Shown: positions 42,302 through 53,100 of the stretch, piece after piece | Layout: each line of letters opens with the position of its first letter | How positions within the stretch are numbered: the stretch's first letter is position 1 | Assembly (NCBI GenBank): GCA_949317995.1 | Contig: OX439036.1 | Location: 103,895,891-103,959,890, forward strand | DNA length: 64,000 bases | Origin: Acholoe squamosa | Lineage: Eukaryota > Annelida > Polychaeta > Phyllodocida > Polynoidae | Direction: 5' to 3' | The notes under the pieces: generated by a model | What the model saw: the letters and a program-made list of their open reading frames with translations, nothing else | The model's database searches: none | Told to the model about the DNA's origin: nothing | Made by a program: the position numbers and the translations under genes

Positions 42302-42524
42302 TGGGAGTCAGGTATTTAGATAGAAACTACAACACAGGTCTGGGATCTAGACTGGTCGGCCATGACAGTGTATTCAGTGTGAGGTCAAGGACAAACAACT
42401 CTCTGCAGCATACAGGTGGTGCTGGCTTCTGATTGGTCAATATTAACAGGACTAGAAATAATCATTCTAGGTAACCAAAGTCTTTAGAAATATTATATAG
42501 ATAACTTTTTGACATATTATAACA
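42302..42524 (-). repeat. 5' LTR of the gypsy element
   Basis: It is the right copy in the window and the 5' LTR on the coding strand, followed inward by TGGTGACAGCG. Confidence 0.92.
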
Positions 42525-43203
42525 ATAGCCATTTGTGATTATTGATTTAACTTGGAGTTATGCCATGAGAGAATTCAAAGGCATCCACAGTTTGTGATTG
42601 TGTATTGTGATAGACATTTATGATTATGCTTTGAAATTCGACAACATTTGTGAATTTGTGCTTTGGAAATATCCTCGCATTGGAATTTCAATGGGGATGA
42701 AAATTTGTAAAGGTTTATAATTGTGTGGAATTAAGTACATTCAATGACAATGGAAATTACTCATGCCAGAGATTGGGTATATGATGTTATTGATGAAATG
42801 TGGTGGCATTATTATTTGAGATTTATGGATATTGACACCATTGATTTTGAAAATTGAATTGGATCAACATTATTGAAATTCTTCCTGCTTAAGGCGTGTG
42901 TTTAGGAATTCTAAATTGAAATGTGAAATCGACGCTGGAGTCTGAATTGTATTCGACCTTGGATTGGCATATATATCTATTTAATAAAAACCCTTGCAGT
43001 ACCCAATTGTGTTTTCTATTCAACACAAATGATTCAATGTCATTATTTTTAGGATACAGTGAGCTATTCAGGCAATTGCTTCAATTAAAGATTCATGAAA
43101 CATACATCATATAATTAGATATAACTATTTTGTATTCTGTTAAGACTGCCTCTGAGTGTCTGAGCTTCTCATGTGTACACATAATATCAAAGGTTACCAT
43201 GTT
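42525..43203. other. Non-coding, AT-rich
   Basis: It contains ATTTAATAAAAACCC near 42980, resembling a polyadenylation region, and may be the second half of an older LTR-like sequence split by the gypsy insertion. No exon was recognised. Confidence 0.35.
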
Positions 43204-43487
43204 GGGCCGATGCTATCTGGCGTATAGTGGCCTTATACGCCCGATGAGCATACACGGAACTAACCCAAGAAATCCTATACACAGGACTTCACCTGAGGGA
43301 ATCATATACACGGCACCTACTCTCTTGTATCCTATACACGGGACTACACCCGAGGCAAACCTATACACGGGACCTGCTCCATTCTATCCTATACACGGGA
43401 CTCCATCCGCGCTATCCTATACACAGCACATACCAATATGGAACCCTCATCATCTGACGGGGTCAAATGAAAAAGAAAAAGCAACCA

Positions 43488-43561
43488 CCAGTGAGGAGGA
43501 GTCGAACCCACGATCTTCAGATGTCCTACCTCTAAGGATCATGGGTTCGACTCCTCCTCAC
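43488..43561. repeat. Hairpin with B-box-like motif on each strand (copy 1)
   Basis: GTGAGGAGGAGTCGAACCC pairs with GGGTTCGACTCCTCCTCAC around a ~36-bp loop. GGGTTCGACTCC matches a tRNA B box, and the loop (GAAGATC, when read on the minus strand) resembles an anticodon arm. A second copy lies at about 43790-43862. Confidence 0.75.
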
Positions 43562-43789
43562 TGCGTCCAGTTGTTGGTTTTTTTCCCCTTGTTTGAGCAT
43601 TAAACTAGAATAGAAGGATTCACCAGGCAAACTTCTTATCCTATACACGGGACTCCACCCGAGGAAACCCTATACATGGGACATACTTACTACACAGCCC
43701 GAGCTATCCTATACACAGGACATACCAATATGGAACCCTCATCATCTGATGGGGTCAAATGAAAAAAAAAAAAAAGCAACCACTGGACG

Positions 43790-43862
43790 CAGTGAGGAGG
43801 AGTCAAACCCATGATCTTCAGATGTCCTACCTCTGAGGATCATGGGTTTGACTCCTCCTCAC
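43790..43862. repeat. Hairpin with B-box-like motif (copy 2)
   Basis: A diverged copy of the previous hairpin (GTGAGGAGGAGTCAAACCC paired with GGGTTTGACTCCTCCTCAC). Compensating changes are present on both arms (CGA to CAA, and TCG to TTG), so the stem is preserved. Confidence 0.75.
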
Positions 43863-45484
43863 TGCGTTTTTTTCCCTTGTTTGAGCATTAAACTAGAATA
43901 TAAGGATTTACCAGGCAAACTTCTTATCCTATACACGGGACTCCACCCGAGGAACCCTATACACGGGACTCTACCCGAGGAACTCTTTACATGCCCTCCA
44001 CTACATGTTGGCCCTATTATGTGTGAGGTATAAATATTCTTAATAGTTGAGGAAAGGCGGAAAGGATGATGAAATGAATGTCCCGTGTATCAGTCATAAA
44101 AATGGAGTCCTGTGTGTGGGCCAAAAAGTGTGAGATCCTGTGTATGTTATGTATGTCCTGTGTATGGAGAAAGAAAGGATGACGAAAAAACATAGCTGGA
44201 GAGGGGAGGCAAACTGGGTACCCCACAATTGTCGATTAGTCGCCTTAACCCCTCGGCCGCGGAGTTGCTGATGGATGGGCCACAATAAAGTTATATTCCC
44301 GTGCATCCATGTAAAAATGTCTTACCAGGTGTCCGGGGGTGGGGGGGGGGCTCCAAATGGTCCTTGTATGGGCCATAAAATGTCCCGTGTTTGTTCCTCA
44401 AAAAGTGTGAAATCCCATGTATGTTATATATGTCCCATGTATGAATTGGTTGTCCCGTGTATGGAAAAGTCCCATGTATGCTCCTCGGGCGTATAAGGCC
44501 ACTATATGCCCGAGGAGCTTGGGCGTATAGCGCTTGGCCCATGTTGGTTGGGGCTGGCTATTGATTTAAAACACTTTGCAAATAATTAAGCCCGTACAGT
44601 CTGGACATCAAGCGAGCAGTGAGGGTGATGACCTATCTGTGCTTGTGTGAGTTTTACATATATACATGCTCGTGTATATATTGACATGGACATAGTTCTG
44701 TCCATGGATATCACAACCAGACTCTTATTGATGGTAAATTGTATGTATGAAGAGCTCATGTTGACATCAACTCTAACCACAAATAGCTAAAAAAGCTAAA
44801 GGAGGAGTAAACTTAGTAAACCCAATCTCAACAGCATTTCAGCCAAATCCCTACATGACTGAAAAAGTTAGCTTGAGTTACCCGGTGAAAAAATGGGATT
44901 ATAGACAGTAATTATCCTTATCCCATCAAGGTGTTACTTTACCATACTTAATCACTTGGAATTTAACCCTTTAAAGACGGCCACTACCTTCATGCATCAT
45001 GCCCAGTGGTCGTCATGATGCTATGTTACTAAGATTGTGTCAGTCTAGAGCTTTACTGCCAAAATAAACTCAGTCGGTCGCTGAAAGTACATTCATGAAA
45101 ATGAGTGATGGTTGACCACTAAGTGTCATACTGTAGTATAAGGAAATATGACGGCGAACATTATAGCTATGACGGGGATTTTTTAAATAGGTTTATTGAT
45201 AATTCTCACGAAATGGTTACATGCTCCTCTGAATTCCATATTAGGTGTCAGTATTGTTGGTTTATTCTAGAATATTGTACAGTGTATCAGAATAGCTAAC
45301 TATTTTAAACGTTTACTATCTAGTCATGGTAGTGAATTTGTCTAAGTAATAGGCAAAAAAAGTTAGATATATTTGGTTGTCATGGATGAAGGCTTTAGGA
45401 TATAACACTGGACATAACACTCATTAGGAAGAGGGAACATAAAAATTATGCATGAAGTTTTGCCATTTGCTATCATTAAACAAC

Positions 45485-45490
<6 letters not shown>

Positions 45491-45566
<76 letters not shown>
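45491..45566. repeat. (TC)n microsatellite
   Basis: An almost pure CT dinucleotide run interrupted by CGCTCC once and by CTTTCT near its end. Confidence 0.95.
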
Positions 45567-45571
<5 letters not shown>

Positions 45572-45931
45572 ACTCAATAAAACACCTATTTAATATCATC
45601 ATTAAATTACATCTATTCAACAAACGTATTAACAAAAATATACTTCTCAGGATCAACTAACCTTATAACGTTATTTATAATCAATAAATCTTATTATCAA
45701 TATCTTTTACTGACGGTAAAGTATAGGTTTAAGAAAATAAAGTTGAAGTCAAAACTATATTGTAAGTCCCATTCAGAGAGTTATCTTTATTAAGAGAACA
45801 GTAAGCACTATGAACACATGCTTCAAATTGATGAAAATATCCAAGACCCTATGCTTGTAAACTCATAAATGACTTACTTTAATGTGCACAGCCTTGTATT
45901 TTAGAATTTTATACTCCTACTATACATTGAG

Positions 45932-45934
<3 letters not shown>

Positions 45935-45990
<56 letters not shown>
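45935..45990. repeat. (AT)n microsatellite
   Basis: An uninterrupted AT dinucleotide run next to a T1 MITE. Confidence 0.95.
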
Positions 45991-45992
<2 letters not shown>

Positions 45993-46006
45993 CTCCTAAG
46001 TAATTA

Positions 46007-46206
46007 CCATAATCTCCCGCGTATAAGGCGCACCTTCTGTATAAGACGCACCTAGAGTTTTAGAATATGGTCAAATAACTTGAAAATTCATTAATTTTGT
46101 TCTACTGGATGGATTTTGAAAATTCAAAAAGCTTTGTGTACCTAATGCACACAGGAACCTCCTAAACTTCGCGTATAAGACGCGCCTTATGCGCAAGAGA
46201 TTACGG
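46007..46206. mobile_element. MITE family T1 (fourth copy)
   Basis: Ends CCATAATCTCCCGCGTATAA and GCGCAAGAGATTACGG, flanked by TA. Confidence 0.75.
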
Positions 46207-48161
46207 TACCTTTAACCCTTTAAACCCATACATATTAGAAAATACAGTGTTATAAACCTGCATACATGCGGTATAGGGAAAGAAAGGGATAAGAGTTAGA
46301 ATAATATAGTGATAGATATATAATATAAAGACAGACCCTCCATAAAATGATCACAACAATGCAGATAAAACTATGTAATACAAGAGTCTAGGATATACCA
46401 CATTCTAGGTAGTTAGTGAGGCTCGGGCACACCAGGTGGCAGTATACTTAAATGACAGGAGTGCTACGTGGAGTTAAAATATATAGATAAAAAGTGAGTG
46501 TAGAAAATGGTCCAACAGCAGGGATAAATATATTTCCTGGTTATCAGATTCAATCTTATTCCTAAACAAGTTTCTAATATCTCCTTTCAATGTCTAGCAT
46601 CTCCGATACTCTCCTAAATCTTTTTGTATTACTCTAATTAATTTCTCGCTGTCTTTGTTGAACTTTTCTTTGAACAAAGCAAGTGATTTATAGGCCTATC
46701 TATTTACCCTAAACTGCTAGAACTGCAACAAGAAGCATTGAGGTGTTGTGTTGCTGACACCAATACCAAGCTAGTGGAGTCTGGCCCTGTCATGTCAACC
46801 CTTAGTTTAATAATAGTATGTCAACCCCTCTGGAGGGTCTTGCCAAAAGACAGTTTTGACAAAGCAGTACCTAACTTTCTTTTTTTTCTTGAACCTTTTT
46901 TCATATTGCCGGTAGGTAGTCAGGATGCAAGGTGCGAGGAAAGTGTAATCTGGACAGTCATTAGCTGACTTTTGCCCGATTTTGCATCGGTTTACATGAG
47001 AAACTGTCAGGTACTATCGTGCGTGAATCGTGTATAGTGGAGAACTGCTACAATCTGGAATCATCAAGCACCATTGGACATGAAAAAGAATGAACCCTAT
47101 GGAAAACCGGATTACATGCTTGATATTTCCGGGCCCAATATCGTGCTAATCAGAAATAATAAAAAATTGAACCACTGCAAAATAAAATTCCATGAAGAGC
47201 TCTAAAATTGACAGAAACAGCAATCCAATTTTTCACCCCCTATCATCAGCCAGCATCAGACAGCATCCTGCATGAGCAAAAAAAAATAATAGAAAAGAAA
47301 AACAACTCAAACAACCCTTCCCCCCCCAAAAAAAAAAAAAAAAAAACAGGCCAAAAGTCAAAAGGATGCCATAGGGGTATTGAACCTGGCCAATAAAACA
47401 TCAGCTGTAATGGAAGAGCTGCTGAATCAGGTGAATGGATGCTGAAGGGTGAAACAGATTGTGACTACATCAGCCATACAAACCTGGGGTGTGGATGGGG
47501 TCCCCCATATCACATGTCGTTTTGAATAAATGCTTTATGTTACATGTCACTTAAATGCCCATGTCAGTTCTAAGAACCTCTCATGTCCCATGTGACGTCG
47601 AATATAAGAAAGGACCTATGTCATGCCATTAATTTTTCACCTCATGTCACTTAAGTCCATGTCACATGTCGATTTTAAGAAATGGCCATGTCACCATGTC
47701 AAATTAAGTGGTCCACACCCATAAACATGAGCCTTAATTTTAATGCATACAGAAGTGATGATATTGTATTGCTTGGTTAAGGCTATGGGATTTTCGTCAG
47801 TTGGTAGGCTTCATGGCCCAGACTAGTCCCAATGGTCATGTGACCTCCATATATGGGCAAATAGGGTCAAGAGGTTATGACATCACAGGCTGGTGACTGA
47901 CGATAGTTGTATTCAAATGATTTCGGGTGAATTAGGAACCAAGGTAGCAAACAGAGCAACAACCCTAAGGATACTGACCCTACGCTGTCCATCAGTGAGT
48001 GACGGCCGTCAGTCGGCCATGAGTTTATTTTATTTATATACAAACTGGAGGAGTGGTCATATGACCTCCTACACTTGTCAGTGCCTTACTGCATGTCATC
48101 AGTGCAATCGTCACCTACCTCAAAGTCGGTGACGCCATCACTGGCTATTTTGAACTTCTTA
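46207..48161. other. Non-coding
   Basis: No exon was recognised. A purine/C-run lies near 47290-47346. A segment at 47940-48010 (CCCTAAGGATACTG through GACGGCCGTCAG) recurs in complement near 57770-57840, marking a dispersed repeat. Confidence 0.45.
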
Positions 48162-48385
48162 GGGAGTGGTCATTTTTTATCAACGAGGGGGGGGGGGGTT
48201 GAGGGGGGGCGTTAAAAATTTTGACCCCTCTTGAGGGGGGGGGGCTAGAAAAAGTTACCCCCTTTTTAGCAAAAAGCCCGCATGCTACTATAGATCAAAG
48301 AGTGGCGCAAAAATATTTTGACTGCCGTCGAGGGGGGCGTAAAAGATTTTCATGCATCTGCATCTGCGCAAAAACCCACCAACCC

Positions 48386-50020
48386 CAGTGGCGGATAGAG
48401 GGGGGGGCCGAACGGGCCTTGGCCCCCCCCCCAAAAAAAAAAAAAAAAAAAGGAGGAAGAGAAGAGAGAGGGAGAGGGGAAAGGAAAGGAGAGGGAGGCA
48501 GTTATTCGAATATAGGGTTCCATATACCATTAGAAAGCTTTGATCATCAGGAAATGACCTGTTGGGTTCTCTTATATGTGCAATACAAACTGAATTTCTT
48601 TTATGATTTTGAAATAATTATATCTGTCCTCCAATATTAAAAAAAACACCTTCCAGCCCGCCTCCAGGAATGACCCTCAGTTCTAAATTGCACTTTACTC
48701 TAATGCCACATCATTGGAACTCATGCTCATTATACACCAAAGAAATTACCCTTTTCCCTCTTCAGGTGACACACTGATATCCTCTTCCCCATTCTCTTTC
48801 CCCCAACCGTTTTTTTTCAAACTTCAAATAGTTCCAGAGCCCTTAATTTCTTTAGGGGAGTAGGGGTGATACCAATCTATATATAGTTTTTTTTTTTGTT
48901 TTTTTATAGATACTCGGTATATACTCTCCATACTAGAAATCCTTAGGAGTAAATGAAGTACAGCTCTAATTAGTAACAAATGAATTATTTTTACATGAGC
49001 TGGAACCTTTTTGTCTTTAGGTTTTTAAACTATTTTAAATTTCTCTAGACAGCTGACTTGCTTGATCCATAAAATTAGCAAAACATGGAGATTAATGACT
49101 AAAAGTCAAACTCTCTTGCTCTGTCTCCAAACCCCCAAAAACACCCTACAGTGTTTTTCCTAAATTTTCTGATGAAACTTTAGATAGAAAATGAGGCAAT
49201 GCTTTATACCTTGTGTACCTCAATTATGCACCTGATGAGATCTAGTAGGATCGAAACCTTTATTCAGTCACCCTTCTATCATCCAAATCAGTGATAGGCA
49301 CCAAATATCTGCTTGGTGCAAAATACTACATCACACCTGGAGATTGTGAATCTCCAGGGGATGATGTGCCCCAGAGAGAGGCTCTGTGGTCAGGTGACCA
49401 ACAAAATTGTGTACTACACAATTATTGTCATGGAGACCCCCCTAGTTACTGGAGGAGGGCAGTTGGTAACCATGCCATTTGAATCAAGGTAGTGCTGAGG
49501 TGAAGACGGGTCCATCCCCTTGTCTCATTAGTACCAATCTATATATAGTGCCAAAATGCCTCAGATTGCAACATTTCAACTCTTAGATTTCAACTTTCTC
49601 TTGGGGGCTTAGCCCCCAAACCCCCATCCTTTCAATTATCAGAAGCTCAATACAAATGCCCTATTTCATATGGTGTTCAATGATGTACCAGAATGAAATA
49701 TTTCTTGAAGAGATCTTCAAGGCATTCTGTTTGTGTAGGGAAGGAGATATACAGGCCACCTATTCATCAAGAATTGTTAACATAAAAACTGATTTCTCAC
49801 CTTAAATTTTACAAGACCTGAGACTTAATATGTTAAGTTAGAATGTATAAGAATGCACCATTTCAAATCTAAACCCTCAAAATTTTCTTGGGGGGGCATG
49901 CCCCCAAACCCCCCTACTTTGACCGCTGCGCTTCGCTTGCGGTGCTCAGAGACATGTAACACCCCTAACACTTTCACCAGGTCTTGCCCCCCCCTCTAGA
50001 GAATCCTGGATCCGCCACTG
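48386..50020. mobile_element. Family A element (copy 2), inside the MITE
   Basis: Ends CAGTGGCGGAT and ATCCGCCACTG. AACCCC is present at both edges. Sequence matches copy 1 (14475) at both ends, including the GGGCCTTGGCCCC block on the left and GCGCTTCGCTTGCGGTGCTC on the right. Confidence 0.75.
48888..49531 (-). mobile_element. Retroposed 644-bp sequence with 18-bp target duplication
   Basis: TACCAATCTATATATAGT occurs at 48870-48887 and 49532-49549. The insert begins on the plus strand with a T-run, so it is a minus-strand copy ending in poly(A). It carries a minus-strand AATAAA about 290 bp before the tail. No coding frame was recognised, and the source transcript or LINE partner is unknown. 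Confidence 0.8.
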
Positions 50021-50134
50021 AACCCCCTGTTGATAAATAATGACCACTCCCTTATGAGTGCACTTCTTACAAGTTAAAGGCCGCAGTCATGCATCATGAC
50101 CAATTGGTCTGAAACATTAATGCACCATTGATCC

Positions 50135-53100
50135 TTAAAGGTTGATTAGTATCATTACAATGTTCACAACCTGAAGAGCCACAGTGAGTGACATGCCAGT
50201 GACCAGTCCAACAGGCTGCAGGGTAGGGGCTGCATTCAACGCACTGTAGCTAGCGTAGGGAACACAGAAGTTAGCGTCTACAAGAGTGTCTGTAGTTTTA
50301 CATTCCTCAGGTACTGTGCCACCCGGGCATGGATTGAGGTCTGCAGACGACACAAACTCCCAGAATTCTGCTGTGTGCAGGAGAGCTGTTGCACTGAAAG
50401 TAAAAAAGAATTAATGAACATTTGTTTATAATGAGTGAGTATATCTGATGAATAGAGCTCTACGTCTGACAAGTCTATATTTTATATCTCAGAGCTAGCT
50501 CATGCATAATTTGTAATAAGACAAATTATCTACAATATATTTGTATATTGACTTCTATTTTAGGTATTAACACATTCAATGTAAATAGTTGTTTTGTGGC
50601 CAGTTTATTCATATTCTCTCGATCACCCCCCCCCCAATTCCCTAAGTAATATCACCTTTGGAGTGTGATTTTGTTTTAAATGGTCCAGATGAAAGTATTA
50701 ATCAAGCTAAAAGCCTACACATTAATTTAATTATTAGGACTCCCTATCAATGCTTTCATATTGTCCATGCACACTGTGCATACACTTGATAAATGTATTT
50801 ACTTACATAATGTCTGTTCAGTATAATAAACTATTAAATTGAATTGAAATTGATTTGAAAACTTGATTTTCTCAAAGGTTGAACGGCTTCATGTTTCATC
50901 CAACTATCGTTCCTTTTTTATGCGTGCATAAAGATATTTTGAGCTCAACATAGTGCCAAAGCTTTGAATAATTAATTTACAAATGTCATCAAACTTTACC
51001 AATTTGGAAAATGACACCAACTATGATGAACGTTTGGAAAAAGAAATCGCATTATATTCAAAGATTTTTGGTTAGGATCTAGAATGAGATCACATACCTC
51101 AAAATGAAATGTTTGCAAAAGGCCAGTTAATACCATTAACAGCTTACTAGTGTTGCAGCTTATACATGAGGAAAACCCTCTGAGTTCAGCCGAACCAACC
51201 CAGAGCGTGCCTTATAGGCAAGCATTTTTCGATTAGCTACAAAAATCAAATCTGAACTGCCCCTTTCATGAAAAGAATTTTGACCATGCATGCCAAATGC
51301 ACCTTCATTATAACGTAGACGTATATCTTGTATACCTCCCCGATTATAATAATGCGCGCAATGTGTCATGGAGATTTGAGGAAACCATACAATCTGGTCC
51401 CAGCTCGACCACTAGCGTGAGTCGTCTCTGGTAATCAGTGTTTATGGGTAAAAGTAGTTCTAGCTGCTGGTTGCTATAGTAGTATAATGTAGGCGGGTTC
51501 CGTCTGTAGTAATATTCCCCAGAAAATGGGGACCCACAATCCCCAAACACGAGAGGGGTATTCCCTAGAATCCCGACTGGACGAGACTGAAAGACTTACA
51601 CAAATTTGACGCGGCCAAGGTCACTTGGTGCCCTCCAGCAGCCGCCTTTGTTACGTTCCTTTACCTCATCACTTTGAGCCACAGCTGACTGAAAAGATAA
51701 TTATTTTACATATTAATGTAACCGTAAAACCGCATGTTTAAGCCGCAGTCTACAGACCATTTCAAATCCTTAGGGAGTGGTCATTATTTATCAACAGGGT
51801 GGTTGGTGGATTTGAGGGGGGTAGCGTAATAGATTTGGAACCCTCTTGAGGGGGGGCTTAAAAATGTTAACCTCTTTTTAGCAAAAAAAAAAAAGCCAGC
51901 GTGCTACTATAGATTATAGGGGGCCGTGAAAATTCTCAGCGACTACGGCGCGGGGGGGGGGTGTAGCTTATTTACGCGGGGTTTACTTGTGTAGATTATA
52001 CTTAGAAATGACAACCATTTCAGGGCCCAGTTGCGGCCTATAGCATTCTCCAAAAGTCAGGGTGTTGTTTACGGCTAGGGTGCGACATCAAGGGTGGTGG
52101 ACTCAGCATAGTCACGTGGTACCCCCCATGTGGTCACGTGATCTAGCATTAATCTCGAACCAGATAAGTAAGGCCGTACAAACCATGATAACAAACTCCA
52201 AGCTCTTATAGAATTTGATAAAACAACAACCCTAATGATACTGTCTCTATGCCGTATAACAACTTTTGCCGAAAATATTATTTTCCAAAAATTACATCGA
52301 GGCTATTTGCTCTGACAGTGACGCTCGCGAGCTTGCACTACGCTGACTCCTTGAGACTCACAACTTACAGTTGTTTTACATGCTAATGCAGCTTACATGT
52401 GGAGTTTTATGGAAGTAGATGTCCTCAAAAATGACAAAATTCTACGTTGTGAATGCTGCGGCCAAATAACTTCATGTATGTAACAAATATGTTAAAAATC
52501 AAAAGGGCAGGCTCTACATAGCCTTTGTTGATTTTTCTAAATTCTTTGACTCAATAGACAGACCAAGCCTTTTCTACAAACTCCTAAAGGCAGGAATATC
52601 AGGTAATACATATCGAGTCATTAGAGCAGCCTATGACCGGAACAAGTATGCTATAAAAACTGACTGTGGCATAACTGAGCTTCATATCAACAACAGGTGT
52701 AAAACAAGGATGCAATCTTAGCCCTACTCTATCAAACCTATTTCAGAATGACCTCCATGAAATGTTCGACAAAAACTGTGACCCTGTTGATCTTGGTGAT
52801 ATATCTATGAATTCACTCTAATGGGCATATGACTTAGTCCTGATCTCCAGATCAGAAGCTGGCTTTCAGGAGAGTCTGAACAGGCTTGACAGATACTGCC
52901 AAATGTGGAAACTCTCAGTTAATACGAAGAAAACAAAAATTGTGGTTTTGTCTCAAGCAAGGGAGATGTCAACACAAATCTTTTTTCAAGATAATTTACT
53001 AGAATGTGTGTCCTCATATAAATATTTAGGTTTACTTCTATCTCGGGATGGGAGTCTAAAGAAAATGAAATCTGAAAGGATTTTAAAGGCAAAGCGTGCA

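Larger units (their letters stand above)
37506..42524 (-). mobile_element. Ty3/gypsy LTR retrotransposon
   Basis: Two 223-bp direct repeats (37506-37728 and 42302-42524) differ at essentially one position. On the minus strand they start TGTTATAA and end CTCCCA. The internal region follows the 5' LTR with TGGTGACAGCG, a TGG-type primer-binding site, and ends with a purine tract AAAAGGGGGAGA at ~37729-37740. A gag-like ORF is followed by a protease/RT/RNase H/integrase ORF in Ty3 order. LTR near-identity indicates recent insertion. No clean 5-bp target duplication was seen. Confidence 0.95.
43204..44540. mobile_element. Foldback element 1 with ATGTT target duplication
   Basis: Inverted ends of ~70 bp (left GGCGTATAGTGGCCTTATAC, right its complement) are flanked by ATGTT at 43199-43203 and 44541-44545. 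The left arm is filled with direct repeats of CCTATACACGGGACT and the right arm with the reverse complement (GTCCCGTGTATG). It contains two tRNA-like hairpins and an A-box-like segment. No transposase was recognised. Confidence 0.8.
44541..46006. other. Non-coding with two microsatellites
   Basis: No gene was recognised. A (TC)n tract occupies about 45491-45566 and an (AT)n tract about 45935-45990. Confidence 0.6.
48162..50051. mobile_element. MITE family H1 expanded by nested insertions
   Basis: Left end GGGAGTGGTCATTTTTTATC and right end complement GATAAATAATGACCACTCCC, flanked by TTA at 48159-48161 and 50052-50054. The ~260 bp of MITE sequence is split by the family A element. Its right end lies about 85 bp from the Reeler stop codon, so the nest falls within or just past that gene's 3' UTR. 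Confidence 0.8.

Noticed and set aside
36870..43100. An older LTR element enclosing the gypsy insertion
   Set aside because: Only one short shared segment and promoter-like or polyA-like signals support it; boundaries and a target duplication could not be found.
43130..43603. 157-codon frame rich in IHGT and YPIHG repeats
   Set aside because: It is translated minisatellite (CCTATACACGGGACT units) of foldback element 1.
45448..45660. 70-codon frame with long Ser-Leu repeat
   Set aside because: Translated (TC)n microsatellite.
48221..48640. 139-codon frame with poly-Lys stretch
   Set aside because: It crosses G-runs, C-runs and an A-run at a transposon end; no evidence of coding.
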